Below the pieces are notes generated by a model, which was not told the origin of the DNA, made no database searches, and saw only the letters and a program-made list of their open reading frames with translations. Below, piece after piece: positions 1-7,901 of a stretch of DNA of 62,442 bases. Position numbers and translations under genes: made by a program. Source of the DNA: an uncultured Myxococcales bacterium (GTDB lineage Bacteria; Myxococcota_A; UBA9042); assembly GCA_903955385.1 (NCBI GenBank), contig CAJBNH010000165.1, positions 1 to 62,442 of the forward strand, read 5' to 3'. The stretch's first letter is position 1. Each line of letters opens with the position of its first letter.

Positions 1-377
1 ATGACCATCTCGGAAAACCCAGACGGCATCATGACATACGGTGTGGGACCAGGGTTCACCGGCGACACGGGCTGGCCGGGATCGGCCGGCGCGCTGGTTG
101 GCACGCCCACGTCCTTGATGACGTAGCCGGTCGGCATCCCCAGCTTGGCCTCGGTCGAGTTGTACATGTACGTGCCGCTGGCCGTGACCTGCGGCAGGTA
201 GCCCGACCAGGCCTTGCGTGACAGCTCGCGGGCTTGGGTCAGGCGGCTCTGTGCGGCCTGCAGGTCCAGATTGCGCTCTGAAGCTTGCTTCAGGGCGGCG
301 TCCAGCGTCAGCGCGGGGGCCGACGGGGCAGGTGCGGTGACGGTCAGCGCAAGCGCCGCCAACAACGGGGCAATCAT
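1..377 (-). CDS. TolC-like outer membrane efflux protein, N-terminal part (runs off the window)
   Basis: Only the first 125 codons are present; the gene continues beyond position 1. The product begins with a short hydrophobic signal sequence (MIAPLLAALALTVTAPAPS). It is followed by LTLDAALKQASERNLDLQAA, the amphipathic opening helix typical of TolC/OEP family channels, and then GYLPQVTASGTYMYNS, the usual turn into the first beta strands. Family members form trimeric outer membrane ducts for type I secretion and RND efflux. The ATG is preceded by AGGAG at good spacing. The gene lies 60 bases downstream of a TetR-type regulator on the same strand, which suggests a regulated efflux operon continuing to the left. 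The substrate cannot be told. Confidence 0.8.
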   Translation of the reverse strand, partial: MIAPLLAALALTVTAPAPSAPALTLDAALKQASERNLDLQAAQSRLTQARELSRKAWSGYLPQVTASGTYMYNSTEAKLGMPTGYVIKDVGVPTSAPADPGQPVSPVNPGPTPYVMMPSGFSEMV

Positions 378-437
378 CTCGAAACTCCTGGGTCTTGCGG
401 TTCGATTCCGTTCGCCAACTCACGCGGGGCTGGCGGG

Positions 438-1073
438 TCAGGGGGAGTGGTGGAAGTCGCGGTGCGGTCCCGACGCGCCGTGCAGCAACAGGTCAACCAT
501 CAGCGACGCGCGGTCGGTGAGGCTCGGCGGCCTGTCGAGCGACAGCCAGTGGATGAAGAAGGTTTGAAATACGCCCATCAACAGCAACGCAACGTCCTCG
601 GGCGCGCGTCCGCCCAAGTCTGCGGGTGTGGTGTGCACGCGCATCCAGTCGGCGACGCGAAGGTGGGCCAGGCTGAAGCGACTCAGCGGCTGATCGGCCT
701 CCTCGCTGGCGATGTCGCTCATCTGTTGCATCAGGACGGCAAAGGTGTCGCGCCGACGGTCGACGAACTCCAGTGAGTGCCGCAGCAGCAGCTCCAGCTT
801 CTGGGCGAACGTCAGGCTGTCGGGATAGGGCAGGTCGAACGCGGACATCATCTCGCGATTGACCAGGTCGTTCAGCCCCTGCGTGATCTCTTCCTTGCTG
901 CGGAAGTAGGCGTACAGCGAGGGGACGGTGTAGCCCGCCTCAGCCGCGATGTCCTGCATGGTGGCGCGGGTGTTGCGCGCAAACGCCCGTGCGGCGGCCT
1001 CGAGAATGTCGACGCGGGTGCGCTCGGCTTTACGCGCCTTTCGATTCTCTTGAATGTCGAATAAAGTATTCAT
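438..1073 (-). CDS. TetR/AcrR-family transcriptional regulator
   Basis: The 211-residue product has the usual TetR length and an N-terminal helix-turn-helix domain at about residues 17-63. The pattern reads ILEAAARAFARN, then MQDIAAEAGYTVPSLYAYF, then RSKEEI. The rest is a helical ligand-binding domain with no family-level clue to the ligand. It lies directly upstream of the TolC-like gene in the same direction, so it probably represses that efflux operon and itself. A short inverted repeat, GAATA-AAG-TATTC (1059-1071), overlaps its first codons and could be an autoregulatory site, but this is weak. Confidence 0.88.
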   Translation of the reverse strand: MNTLFDIQENRKARKAERTRVDILEAAARAFARNTRATMQDIAAEAGYTVPSLYAYFRSKEEITQGLNDLVNREMMSAFDLPYPDSLTFAQKLELLLRHSLEFVDRRRDTFAVLMQQMSDIASEEADQPLSRFSLAHLRVADWMRVHTTPADLGGRAPEDVALLLMGVFQTFFIHWLSLDRPPSLTDRASLMVDLLLHGASGPHRDFHHSP

Positions 1074-1108
1074 CAGTGTTCGTAGTTTTGCCGACCGAAA
1101 GCACGCAA

Positions 1109-1114
1109 GTCAAG
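1109..1114 (-). promoter_or_regulatory. Possible -35 element for the TetR gene
   Basis: On the minus strand TTGACT lies about 35 bases upstream of the tetR start codon. A weak AAACTA or TACGAA could serve as -10 after 19 or more bases. Only the -35 match is good, so this is tentative. Confidence 0.25.
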
Positions 1115-1268
1115 GCAAGCCGCCGCAGCGAAATGATTCGCAACACGGTCGCGTGACCAAGGCACACCAACCGCGCTTCCGCATCGGCATCGAGACGCCT
1201 TGCACGCGACCGCGCCCGGCTTTAGCCTGCCCACGCGGCGGGCCAACCTGCCGTGGTGGAGTGCGACG

Positions 1269-1955
1269 ATGGCGCAAAGACTGACGCATCTGTTCGTATG
1301 GCTGGGGGCGTTTGCGTGGTCCGGGTGCGTCGTCACCTCAGTACACCCGCACGTCGACGCGGAGAAGTCGGTGAACGACCCGCGGCTGTTTGGCGCGTGG
1401 GTCATGGACAACGACAAGGATGCCATCTGGCTGCATGTCGGACCGCGCGCCCCGGCAGGCCAGACGCTGCTGATGCTGAACCAGTCGAGAAAGGAGACGC
1501 AGGAGTTCGGCTGGATGAGCGGCGAGCTGCTGACCGCCCCGGCGGGAACCGACGCCATCGGCAGCTTGGGATTCGAGCTGGAGAGCAAGGCCGACGGTAC
1601 CGTCAGTCCGGTCGACAGGAAGTCCTGGATCCTGATGCGCTATCACGTGGACGGCGACACGCTGAGGCTCGAACGGCTCGACAATGACCCGACCGCCGAG
1701 GCCATCCGACGAGGCGAAGTGGCCGGCGAGGCCCCTGACCAGGCGGCGACTGCCGAGGGCGACCGCAAGGCGGCGCCTCCCACCCTGCAAGCGTTTCCTG
1801 AGGGGCTTGCCGCCTGGCTCTCCCACAAGGACGCGGCGGCCAAGGGCCCGGTTTGGGTTGAATTCGCTGTGTTTTCGAGGGCGAAGGCTGCCGCCCCAGC
1901 CCCTGCCAAGCCCCCCACGGCACCCCCGGTCAAGCCTACTGCCAAACCCCGCTGA
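1269..1955 (+). CDS. Hypothetical lipoprotein
   Basis: The 228-residue product starts MAQRLTHLFVWLGAFAWSGC, a signal peptide ending in a lipobox with Cys20, so it should be lipid-anchored. The ATG at 1269 is preferred to an upstream in-frame ATG at 1200, because that start would put 23 non-signal residues before the signal peptide. The mature part (NDPRLFGAWVMDNDKDAIWLHV) resembles small outer-membrane lipoproteins in layout only; no domain is recognised. The C-terminus is Ala/Pro/Lys-rich. It lies 25 bases upstream of the formylglutamate amidohydrolase-like gene and is probably cotranscribed with it. Confidence 0.7.
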   Translation: MAQRLTHLFVWLGAFAWSGCVVTSVHPHVDAEKSVNDPRLFGAWVMDNDKDAIWLHVGPRAPAGQTLLMLNQSRKETQEFGWMSGELLTAPAGTDAIGSLGFELESKADGTVSPVDRKSWILMRYHVDGDTLRLERLDNDPTAEAIRRGEVAGEAPDQAATAEGDRKAAPPTLQAFPEGLAAWLSHKDAAAKGPVWVEFAVFSRAKAAAPAPAKPPTAPPVKPTAKPR

Positions 1956-1980
1956 CCCTGCCGACACGGAGGATGCCCCC

Positions 1981-2970
1981 ATGACCGACCCCGGCACCGC
2001 CCCCCCGCTGCACGCTGTCCCCGGTGTTTGCGATGTCACGTTCGTGCGTCCCGACGGTGCCGACCCTCACGCCACGCCACGGCTGCTGATCGACCTGCCG
2101 CACGGAGCCACCACCCGCGAACACTACGACGCGGTCAGGAACCGTCTGCACAGCCCCCTGCCCCATCGGCTCGAGGCGTTCTACTTCGTCAACACCGACG
2201 TCGGCAGCCCTGAAGTAGGCGCTTGGGTTGCGGAATTGGTGGCCAGACCGCTTGCTGCCCCGGACCTGCTGCTCGCGTGGGCTGCCAGCGGCGCCGTCGA
2301 GCCGCCCAAGCCTCTGGCGACCGTGCTGGTCCGCAGCCACATCCCGCGCACCTTCATCGACTGCAACCGCAGCGCCGATGCGGACCCGGACGCCCTGAAG
2401 ACGGGGGCGCTGACGGGCCTGCTGCCGGAGTACATCACCGACCCCGCCGACCGCGACGCGCTGCTGGACCTGCATCGCCGCTACCACCGCGTGGCCTCGC
2501 ACGCCCACTCGCTGGTCTGCGGTGCGGGAGGCATGGCCCTTGCGTTGCACACCTACGCCCCTCGCAGCGTGGGCATCACGACCATCGACGCCGACATCGT
2601 GCGGAATCTGGAAGCCGCTTACGTACCAGAGACTTACGCCACCTGGCCCGAGCGCCATCCCGTCGACCTGATCACGCGCGACATGAACGACACGCTGCGC
2701 GCTCCGGCCGAGCTCGTTGCTGCGATCCGCAAGGGTTACGAAGAGATGGGCGTGCCGACCGCCGAGAACGCCTCGTATCGCCTGCACCCGGACACCATGG
2801 GCACCCGCTATGCCCTGCGGCATCCCGATCAGGTCGTGTCGGTCGAGCTGCGGCGCGACCTGCTGGCGGACCCGTTCGACCCGTTCGTGCAGATGCAGAT
2901 CAGCCCGGAAAAGGCCCGGCGCATGGCGATTCCGCTTGCCGTGGCGCTGCTTGCATGGGCCAACCGATGA
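1981..2970 (+). CDS. N-formylglutamate amidohydrolase-like protein
   Basis: The 329-residue product resembles the FGase family (N-formylglutamate deformylase-like zinc hydrolases). It has an early beta strand ending in PHG (TPRLLIDLPHG), the acidic DCNR segment after a long insertion, and the paired HSLVCGAGGMAL / HTYAP region. Family members remove the formyl group from N-formyl amino acids in histidine degradation or hydrolyse related amides. No other hut gene is nearby, so the substrate is open. The start at 1981 follows GGAGG. The stop overlaps the next start as ATGA, implying translational coupling to the glycosyltransferase. Confidence 0.72.
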   Translation: MTDPGTAPPLHAVPGVCDVTFVRPDGADPHATPRLLIDLPHGATTREHYDAVRNRLHSPLPHRLEAFYFVNTDVGSPEVGAWVAELVARPLAAPDLLLAWAASGAVEPPKPLATVLVRSHIPRTFIDCNRSADADPDALKTGALTGLLPEYITDPADRDALLDLHRRYHRVASHAHSLVCGAGGMALALHTYAPRSVGITTIDADIVRNLEAAYVPETYATWPERHPVDLITRDMNDTLRAPAELVAAIRKGYEEMGVPTAENASYRLHPDTMGTRYALRHPDQVVSVELRRDLLADPFDPFVQMQISPEKARRMAIPLAVALLAWANR

Positions 2971-4100
2971 AGACCCGGCTGACGCTGCTGATCGACTCGC
3001 TGGCCCCCGGTGGCGCACAGACGCAGATCGTGCAGCTTGCCGCCAGTCTGGACCCGGACCTGTGGCAGGTGCGCCTGCACTGGTACAACGACACGCGCCG
3101 ATTCCGTGAGGTGCCCGACGGCGTGCGGTCAAGCCTGCTGGCCCGGCGCAACCTCGCGGACCCCAAGTTCTATCTGCAGATGGCCCGGCTGGTGTCGCGG
3201 CGAGAATCCGACCTGGTCCACGCCTGGCTGCCGTCGCCGTCGCTGTACGGCACGCTTGCGGGTCTGTTGCCGGGGTCGGCCCCCGTGGTGACCGCAGTGC
3301 GTTCGTCGCCCTCGCTGTTCGCCCGCGACCCGACCCAGCGACGGCTGACGCTGTGGACGACGCGGCTGGCGTCGGCGACGACCTGCAACAGCTCGGCATC
3401 GCTGAAGTGGCTGGTGGAACAAGGCATTGCTCCCAGCCGCCTGCACTACATCGGCAACGCCCTGCCCCCCTCGATAGCCAACCGCACGCCATCGACGGCG
3501 GACCAGCGCGGGGACCTGCTGCAGCGCTTGGGTCTTGACCCGCTGCGACCGCCCATCGTGTCGTTGGGCCGGTTTGACGCGTACAAGAATCAGGACGGCT
3601 TGGTGCGCGCGCTGGCGATGGTGCGCGACCGTCGGCAGAACCCGGTGCCGCCGCTGCTGCTGGCCGGATTCCTCGAGGACGAGCAGAGGGTTGAACGTGT
3701 GCGGCAGCTGGCCAAGGACCTGCGTCTGGAGGTGCACATCGTGCCGGCGGTGACGGACGTGGCCACCCTGCTGGAGGCCGGACGATTCTCGGTGCTCGCT
3801 TCCCGCAGCGAGGGCACACCGAACGTGGTGCTGGAAGCGATGGGTCTGGGCACACTGGTCGTCGCAACGCGCGTTGGCGAGGTGCCCGAGTTGGCGAGCG
3901 ACGGCGAAACGGCCCTGCTGTGCGCCCCAGAGGACGACGTGGCGTTGGCCGATGCGTTGGAGCGGGCACTGGACTTGCCGACCGAGCCGTCGCAGCGGCT
4001 GTGCAGCCGAGCCCGGCAGGACATCGTCGAGCGGTTCGCTGACCGCGTCATCGCGGCGCGGTACGAGACGGTATTTCGGTCGGTGCTTCCGCCAAAGTAG
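2967..4100 (+). CDS. Family 4 glycosyltransferase
   Basis: The 377-residue product has the GT-B layout of GT4 retaining glycosyltransferases. The N-terminal domain opens with a Gly-rich acceptor loop (DSLAPGGAQTQIVQLA). The C-terminal nucleotide-sugar domain begins around residue 195 (PPIVSLGRFDAYKNQDGLV) and carries the E-x7-E motif in SEGTPNVVLEAM, followed by GEVPELASDGETALL. No transmembrane segment is seen. Start and upstream stop overlap by four bases. The activated sugar and acceptor are unknown; other polysaccharide genes are absent apart from a methyltransferase facing it. Confidence 0.88.
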   Translation: MKTRLTLLIDSLAPGGAQTQIVQLAASLDPDLWQVRLHWYNDTRRFREVPDGVRSSLLARRNLADPKFYLQMARLVSRRESDLVHAWLPSPSLYGTLAGLLPGSAPVVTAVRSSPSLFARDPTQRRLTLWTTRLASATTCNSSASLKWLVEQGIAPSRLHYIGNALPPSIANRTPSTADQRGDLLQRLGLDPLRPPIVSLGRFDAYKNQDGLVRALAMVRDRRQNPVPPLLLAGFLEDEQRVERVRQLAKDLRLEVHIVPAVTDVATLLEAGRFSVLASRSEGTPNVVLEAMGLGTLVVATRVGEVPELASDGETALLCAPEDDVALADALERALDLPTEPSQRLCSRARQDIVERFADRVIAARYETVFRSVLPPK

Positions 4101-4112
4101 CTTGTTGTGCGG

Positions 4113-4940
4113 CTACTTGCGGACCTCGATGAGCGTGCCGTGGCCCCACGCCTTGCCGAACTTCTGCACCAGCCCGCGCGGGTACAGCTTCCACGCCGCC
4201 TTGTGGAACGCCGACTGGTACTTGGCGCTCCGGCGATAGCTCAACAGGTCGCCGCCCAGGAACACCACCTCGTAGTGGCGGTCGCGGAAGGCTGCAAGCA
4301 GCTGATCAAGCTCAGGAAGTGTGTACGACTTGGTGCCCGGGCTCTCGAGAAACTGATACGTCGCCCATCGCGGACCGTGCCAGATCTTCCCCTTGGCCAC
4401 GCAGTGCACGCCCCACAGCAGGATCGAGGTCCACGACGGGTAGTGGTAAAGCATCAGGCGCGCCGACCCGCCCGGCTTGAGCACGCGAAACACCTCTGCG
4501 ATGGACTTGGTGGTGTCCGGGGTATGGTGCAACACACCGTACGAATAGACGATGTCGAATGTGTTGTCGTCGAACGGCAACCGCTCGGCGTCGGCTTGCC
4601 GCAGGTCATGGGCCAGCCCCTCCAGCTCGGCCCGCTCGCGCGTCAGGGCGATCGCCGCGTCGGTCAGGTCCACGCCGGTGGCGACGGCCCCGTTGCGCAG
4701 CCACTGGACATGGTCGGTCCCGGCGCCCACGCCAATTTCGAGCACGCGCAGGCCCTTGGACTCAGAGAATCGGGCGAACTGCGGGATGAAGGGCTCGAGT
4801 TCGTACCGCTCGCGCTCGATGGTGTCGAAGTAGTCCCGGCGACTCTGACCGCCGACCTGCCGGGTGCCGCAAGGCTCTGCAGTCCAGTGGGCATGGACAG
4901 CCCGCTTCAACTCAGAAGGGTCGGACGGCGCGACGGTCAT
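4113..4940 (-). CDS. Class I SAM-dependent methyltransferase
   Basis: The 275-residue product has SAM motif I (VLEIGVGAGTDHVQWL), the acidic end of strand 2 (ATGVDLT), and LPFDDNTFDIVYSYGVLHHT, as in UbiE/Methyltransf_11 enzymes acting on small molecules or glycans. The C-terminal half has an aromatic-rich stretch of the type found in lipid or glycan methylases. The start MTVAPSD at 4940 is chosen because AGGAG lies 7 bases upstream; an in-frame ATG 24 bases earlier is less well placed. It is convergent with the glycosyltransferase (12-base gap). The substrate is unknown. Confidence 0.82.
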   Translation of the reverse strand: MTVAPSDPSELKRAVHAHWTAEPCGTRQVGGQSRRDYFDTIERERYELEPFIPQFARFSESKGLRVLEIGVGAGTDHVQWLRNGAVATGVDLTDAAIALTRERAELEGLAHDLRQADAERLPFDDNTFDIVYSYGVLHHTPDTTKSIAEVFRVLKPGGSARLMLYHYPSWTSILLWGVHCVAKGKIWHGPRWATYQFLESPGTKSYTLPELDQLLAAFRDRHYEVVFLGGDLLSYRRSAKYQSAFHKAAWKLYPRGLVQKFGKAWGHGTLIEVRK

Positions 4941-5020
4941 GAAGGGCTCCTGCACGCGGGCCAACGACCCGGAAACGCTCGCAGGAGACTACCCAAAGGT
5001 CCGGGGGAAGGCAACGCAGG

Positions 5021-5049
5021 TTGACGGCGAGCCCGGTCGGACGGACAGT
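5021..5049 (+). promoter_or_regulatory. Candidate sigma-70 promoter of thrS
   Basis: TTGACG (5021-5026), a 17-base spacer and GACAGT (5044-5049) would start transcription about 55 bases before the thrS ATG. The -35 is good and the -10 is poor. I see no T-box or other riboswitch in the 169 bases between the flanking start codons. Confidence 0.35.
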
Positions 5050-5109
5050 GTTCGCCCCCCACCTTCCACCTGTCCGGAAGCTGGGTCCACCGCACCAAGA
5101 GAGCCTATC

Positions 5110-7035
5110 ATGAGCGAGATCAGCGACCTGCCTATCGAAGTCACCGAAGCCCCCGCGGGCGAGCCCGTTCTGCAGCCGTCCGACCTGGTCGGCGACGTGA
5201 CGTTCGGCTCCAACGCTGTACCGGAAGGCGAGTCCCGCGCCCAGCGCCTGCACCGCATCCGTCACTCGACCGCCCACTTGATGGCTGAGGCCGTCGTGTC
5301 GCTGTTCCCGACCGCCAAGGTCGCCACCGGACCGTCCATCGAGCACGGCTTCTACTACGACTTCGACCTGCCGCGGACACTGACGCCGGAAGACCTCGAG
5401 GAAATCGAGCGGCGCATGAAGAAGGTCGCCAAGCGCGGCATGCCGTTCCAGAAAGCCACGATGCCGATCGCCCAGGCGCGGGAGCTGTTCGAGAAGGCGG
5501 GCCAGAGCTACAAGGTCGAGGTCATCGACACGATTCAGGAAAAGCAGAACCCGACCGAGGTGACGCTGTACCGTCAGGGCGCGTTCGTGGACTTGTGCGC
5601 GGGTCCCCACGTCAGCTCGACCAGTCGTCTGAAGCACACCAAGCTGACGAAGGTCGCGGGCGCGTATTGGCGCGGCGACTCCAACCGCCCGATGTTGCAG
5701 CGGATCTACGGCACGGCATGGGAGACGCAAGAGGACCTGGACGCGTACCTGCAGTTCCTGGAAGAGGCGAAGAAGCGCAACCACAAGCGGCTGGGTGAGG
5801 AGCTGGACCTGTTCCACTTCCACAAGGAGTCGCCGGGCGCCGCCTTCTGGACGCCGCGCGGCTTTACCGTGGTGCAGTCGCTGCAGAAGTACTGGCGCGA
5901 GCTCGGCGACCGGCGCGGCTACCAGGAGATCTGGAACCCCCTGTTGTACAAGAAGGATCTGTACGTGCGCTCGGGCCATTACGAGCACTACAAAGACGAC
6001 ATGTTCATCATCCACCAGGAGGACACCGAGTACTGCCTGAAGCCGATGAACTGCCCCGACACCTTCCTGTACTACACCAGCAAGCGTCGCAGCTTCCGCG
6101 AGCTGCCCCTGCGCATCGCTGAGGGCGGCATCCTGCACCGCAACGAGCTCGCGGGCGCGCTGAACGGCCTGTTCCGCGTGCGCCAGTTCATGCAGGACGA
6201 CGCGCACATCTTCATCACCGAAGCGCAGGTGCAGTCCGAGATCGCCGAAGTGCTCGACATCGTGAAGGAAGTCTACTCACTGTTCGGTCTGTCGTACGAG
6301 TTCACGCTGTCGACGCGCCCAGAGAAGTTCATGGGTGAGCCGGCGGTGTGGGACCAGGCGGAGGCGGACCTGCGCGCGGCGCTCGACGGCGGCGGGACGG
6401 TGTATGCCGTCGATGAGGGCGGCGGCGCCTTCTACGGCCCGAAGATCGACATCAAGGTCAACGACTGTTTGGGGCGCAAGTGGCAGTGCGCGACCGTACA
6501 GCTCGACTTCCAGCAGCCGATCAACTTCGACATGGGCTACACGGCCAGCGACAACAGCCGCCAGCGGCCGATCGTGATTCACCGCGCGGTGTTCGGCACG
6601 TTCGAGCGCTTCATGGGCGTGCTGCTGGAACACACGGCGGGCGTGCTGCCGACGTGGATGAGCCCGGTGCAGGCCGTCGTGGTGCCCATCTCGGACAAGT
6701 CGACCGACTACGCGTTCGAGGTACTGGCCAAGCTGAAGGCGGCGGGGCTACGGGCCGAGGTCGACGACCGCAACGAGAAGATGAACCTGAAGATCCGCGA
6801 GGCAGAGCTGCGCAAGACGCCGTACATGATCGTGGTAGGCGAGCGCGAGGCCGAGCTGGGCACCTGCAGCGTGCGGACCTACAAGGACGGCCCGCGCGGC
6901 GCCTTCGAGGTTTCGGCCATCGTCGCGGAGATCGCGGACAAGGTGAAGACGCGGGAATTCGACGTCAAGATCACGCCGTTGCGTAGCTTCGACAACGAGG
7001 ACGAGGCACCGGTCGAGACCGAGAGCGAATACTAG
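5110..7035 (+). CDS. thrS: Threonine-tRNA ligase
   Basis: The 641-residue product charges tRNA-Thr in the cytoplasm. The N2 editing domain is at about residues 50-215: HSTAHLMAEAV, GPSIEHGFYYDFD, VDLCAGPHV. The class II catalytic core follows, with GAAFWTPRG, KPMNCPD (zinc Cys), RIAEGGILHRNELAGALNG (motif 2), QDDAHIF (zinc His) and IHRAVFGTFERF (zinc His, motif 3). The anticodon-binding domain fills the C-terminus (QAVVVPISDKS to KTPYMIVVGERE). Two points are odd: there is no N-terminal TGS domain before the editing domain, and the usual GH after MNCP is DT. The start at 5110 follows a purine-rich AAGAGAG; upstream in-frame ATGs lie in non-homologous sequence. Confidence 0.95.
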   Translation: MSEISDLPIEVTEAPAGEPVLQPSDLVGDVTFGSNAVPEGESRAQRLHRIRHSTAHLMAEAVVSLFPTAKVATGPSIEHGFYYDFDLPRTLTPEDLEEIERRMKKVAKRGMPFQKATMPIAQARELFEKAGQSYKVEVIDTIQEKQNPTEVTLYRQGAFVDLCAGPHVSSTSRLKHTKLTKVAGAYWRGDSNRPMLQRIYGTAWETQEDLDAYLQFLEEAKKRNHKRLGEELDLFHFHKESPGAAFWTPRGFTVVQSLQKYWRELGDRRGYQEIWNPLLYKKDLYVRSGHYEHYKDDMFIIHQEDTEYCLKPMNCPDTFLYYTSKRRSFRELPLRIAEGGILHRNELAGALNGLFRVRQFMQDDAHIFITEAQVQSEIAEVLDIVKEVYSLFGLSYEFTLSTRPEKFMGEPAVWDQAEADLRAALDGGGTVYAVDEGGGAFYGPKIDIKVNDCLGRKWQCATVQLDFQQPINFDMGYTASDNSRQRPIVIHRAVFGTFERFMGVLLEHTAGVLPTWMSPVQAVVVPISDKSTDYAFEVLAKLKAAGLRAEVDDRNEKMNLKIREAELRKTPYMIVVGEREAELGTCSVRTYKDGPRGAFEVSAIVAEIADKVKTREFDVKITPLRSFDNEDEAPVETESEY

Positions 7036-7086
7036 CCAGCAGCACTGCCCCACCTGGTGTCCCAGCCTTCTCCAGAGCATGACGCC

Positions 7087-7524
7087 ATGCGCTTCACCCA
7101 CAAGCCGTTCGACGCGCTGACGCTGCACGAGCTGTACGAGCTGATGTGCCTGCGCGACGACGTCTTCGTGGTCGGGCAGAAGGTCACGTCGGAGCCTGAG
7201 GTCGACGGACTGGACCCACAGTGCGTTCACGTCATCGGGCGAGACGACGGCGGACGAATCGTGGCCACCGCTCGTCTGTTCGTGCACGAGGACCCCATCA
7301 AGGTCGGTCGTGTCGCCGTCGCGCGGCACCTGCAAGGACAAGGCATCGGCTCGCGTTTGATGACGTATGTGCATGAAGTGCTGGGAGAAAGACCGGCCGC
7401 CATGCACGCACAGGCACACCTGGAGCGCTGGTACACCCGCTTGGGCTGGACCGCGGTGGGCGACGTGTTCGACGAGGCCGAGATTCCGCACCGGCACATG
7501 GTGCGCCCAGGAATCCGTCCATGA
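7087..7524 (+). CDS. GNAT acetyltransferase, ElaA type
   Basis: The 145-residue product matches ElaA in order and length. It shows LTLHELYELMCLRDDVFVVGQ, the EVDGLDPQCVHVIG strand, RIVATARLFV, then the acetyl-CoA loop VAVARHLQGQGIGSRLM and AQAHLERWYTRLGW. ElaA proteins are cytoplasmic N-acetyltransferases of uncertain substrate. The ATG at 7087 gives the usual ElaA N-terminus; a GTG at 7057 would add ten residues without a visible ribosome site. It begins 51 bases after thrS and may be read with it. Confidence 0.85.
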   Translation: MRFTHKPFDALTLHELYELMCLRDDVFVVGQKVTSEPEVDGLDPQCVHVIGRDDGGRIVATARLFVHEDPIKVGRVAVARHLQGQGIGSRLMTYVHEVLGERPAAMHAQAHLERWYTRLGWTAVGDVFDEAEIPHRHMVRPGIRP

Positions 7525-7901
7525 GCCGACCGTGGCGTGTGGCGCTTGGGGCGCTTTCTGCGTGACACCGAATTCGCTTTTGAGATCGACAACATTACCA
7601 ACAATTACTCCAGTAGCTCATCGCCTCGAGGGCTGTGCGCATTTGACCCGGATAAAGAGCGGGTGCAGGCCTGGCCGCAAGACATTCGCGACCACGCGCT
7701 GCGACTGACGGCCCGGGTGTTTGCCATCGAGACCTGATCAGAGGCAGGCGGCTCGCGGGCGGGCGTTTCAACACGGGACGGCGGCAACCCCGCCCGCGAC
7801 CAAGACATGTTTCTGCGACCTTGACCGTCAGCCATTGGCACAGCAAGCTTGACCACACGATTCATCATCGTGATCCCCCCTCACCCGCAAGGAGCTGCCC
7901 C
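7525..7901 (+). other. Intergenic region without a supported gene; contains an inverted repeat
   Basis: These 377 bases are locally less GC-rich than the rest (around 7580-7610). They hold no open frame with recognisable similarity; a 66-codon GTG frame at 7537-7737 is not convincing. Near the downstream gene, CACGAT-TCATC-ATCGTG (7856-7872) is a perfect 6-bp inverted repeat 29 bases before the lipoprotein start. It could be an operator or leader hairpin. Confidence 0.4.

Noticed and set aside
1936-3969. A 677-codon open frame on the minus strand opposite the amidohydrolase and glycosyltransferase
   Set aside because: Its translation is Arg/Pro/Ala-rich without any domain, while the plus-strand frames encode recognisable enzymes. 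GC-rich DNA gives many such empty antisense frames, for example the plus-strand frame opposite lon at 46570-49986.
4941-5109. A T-box or other amino-acid riboswitch upstream of thrS
   Set aside because: No T-box sequence, anti-terminator or terminator hairpin could be found; the leader is only about 55 bases if the candidate promoter is right.
7537-7737. 66-codon GTG-started frame between the ElaA-like gene and the lipoprotein
   Set aside because: No ribosome site, no similarity and local base composition unlike the neighbouring genes.
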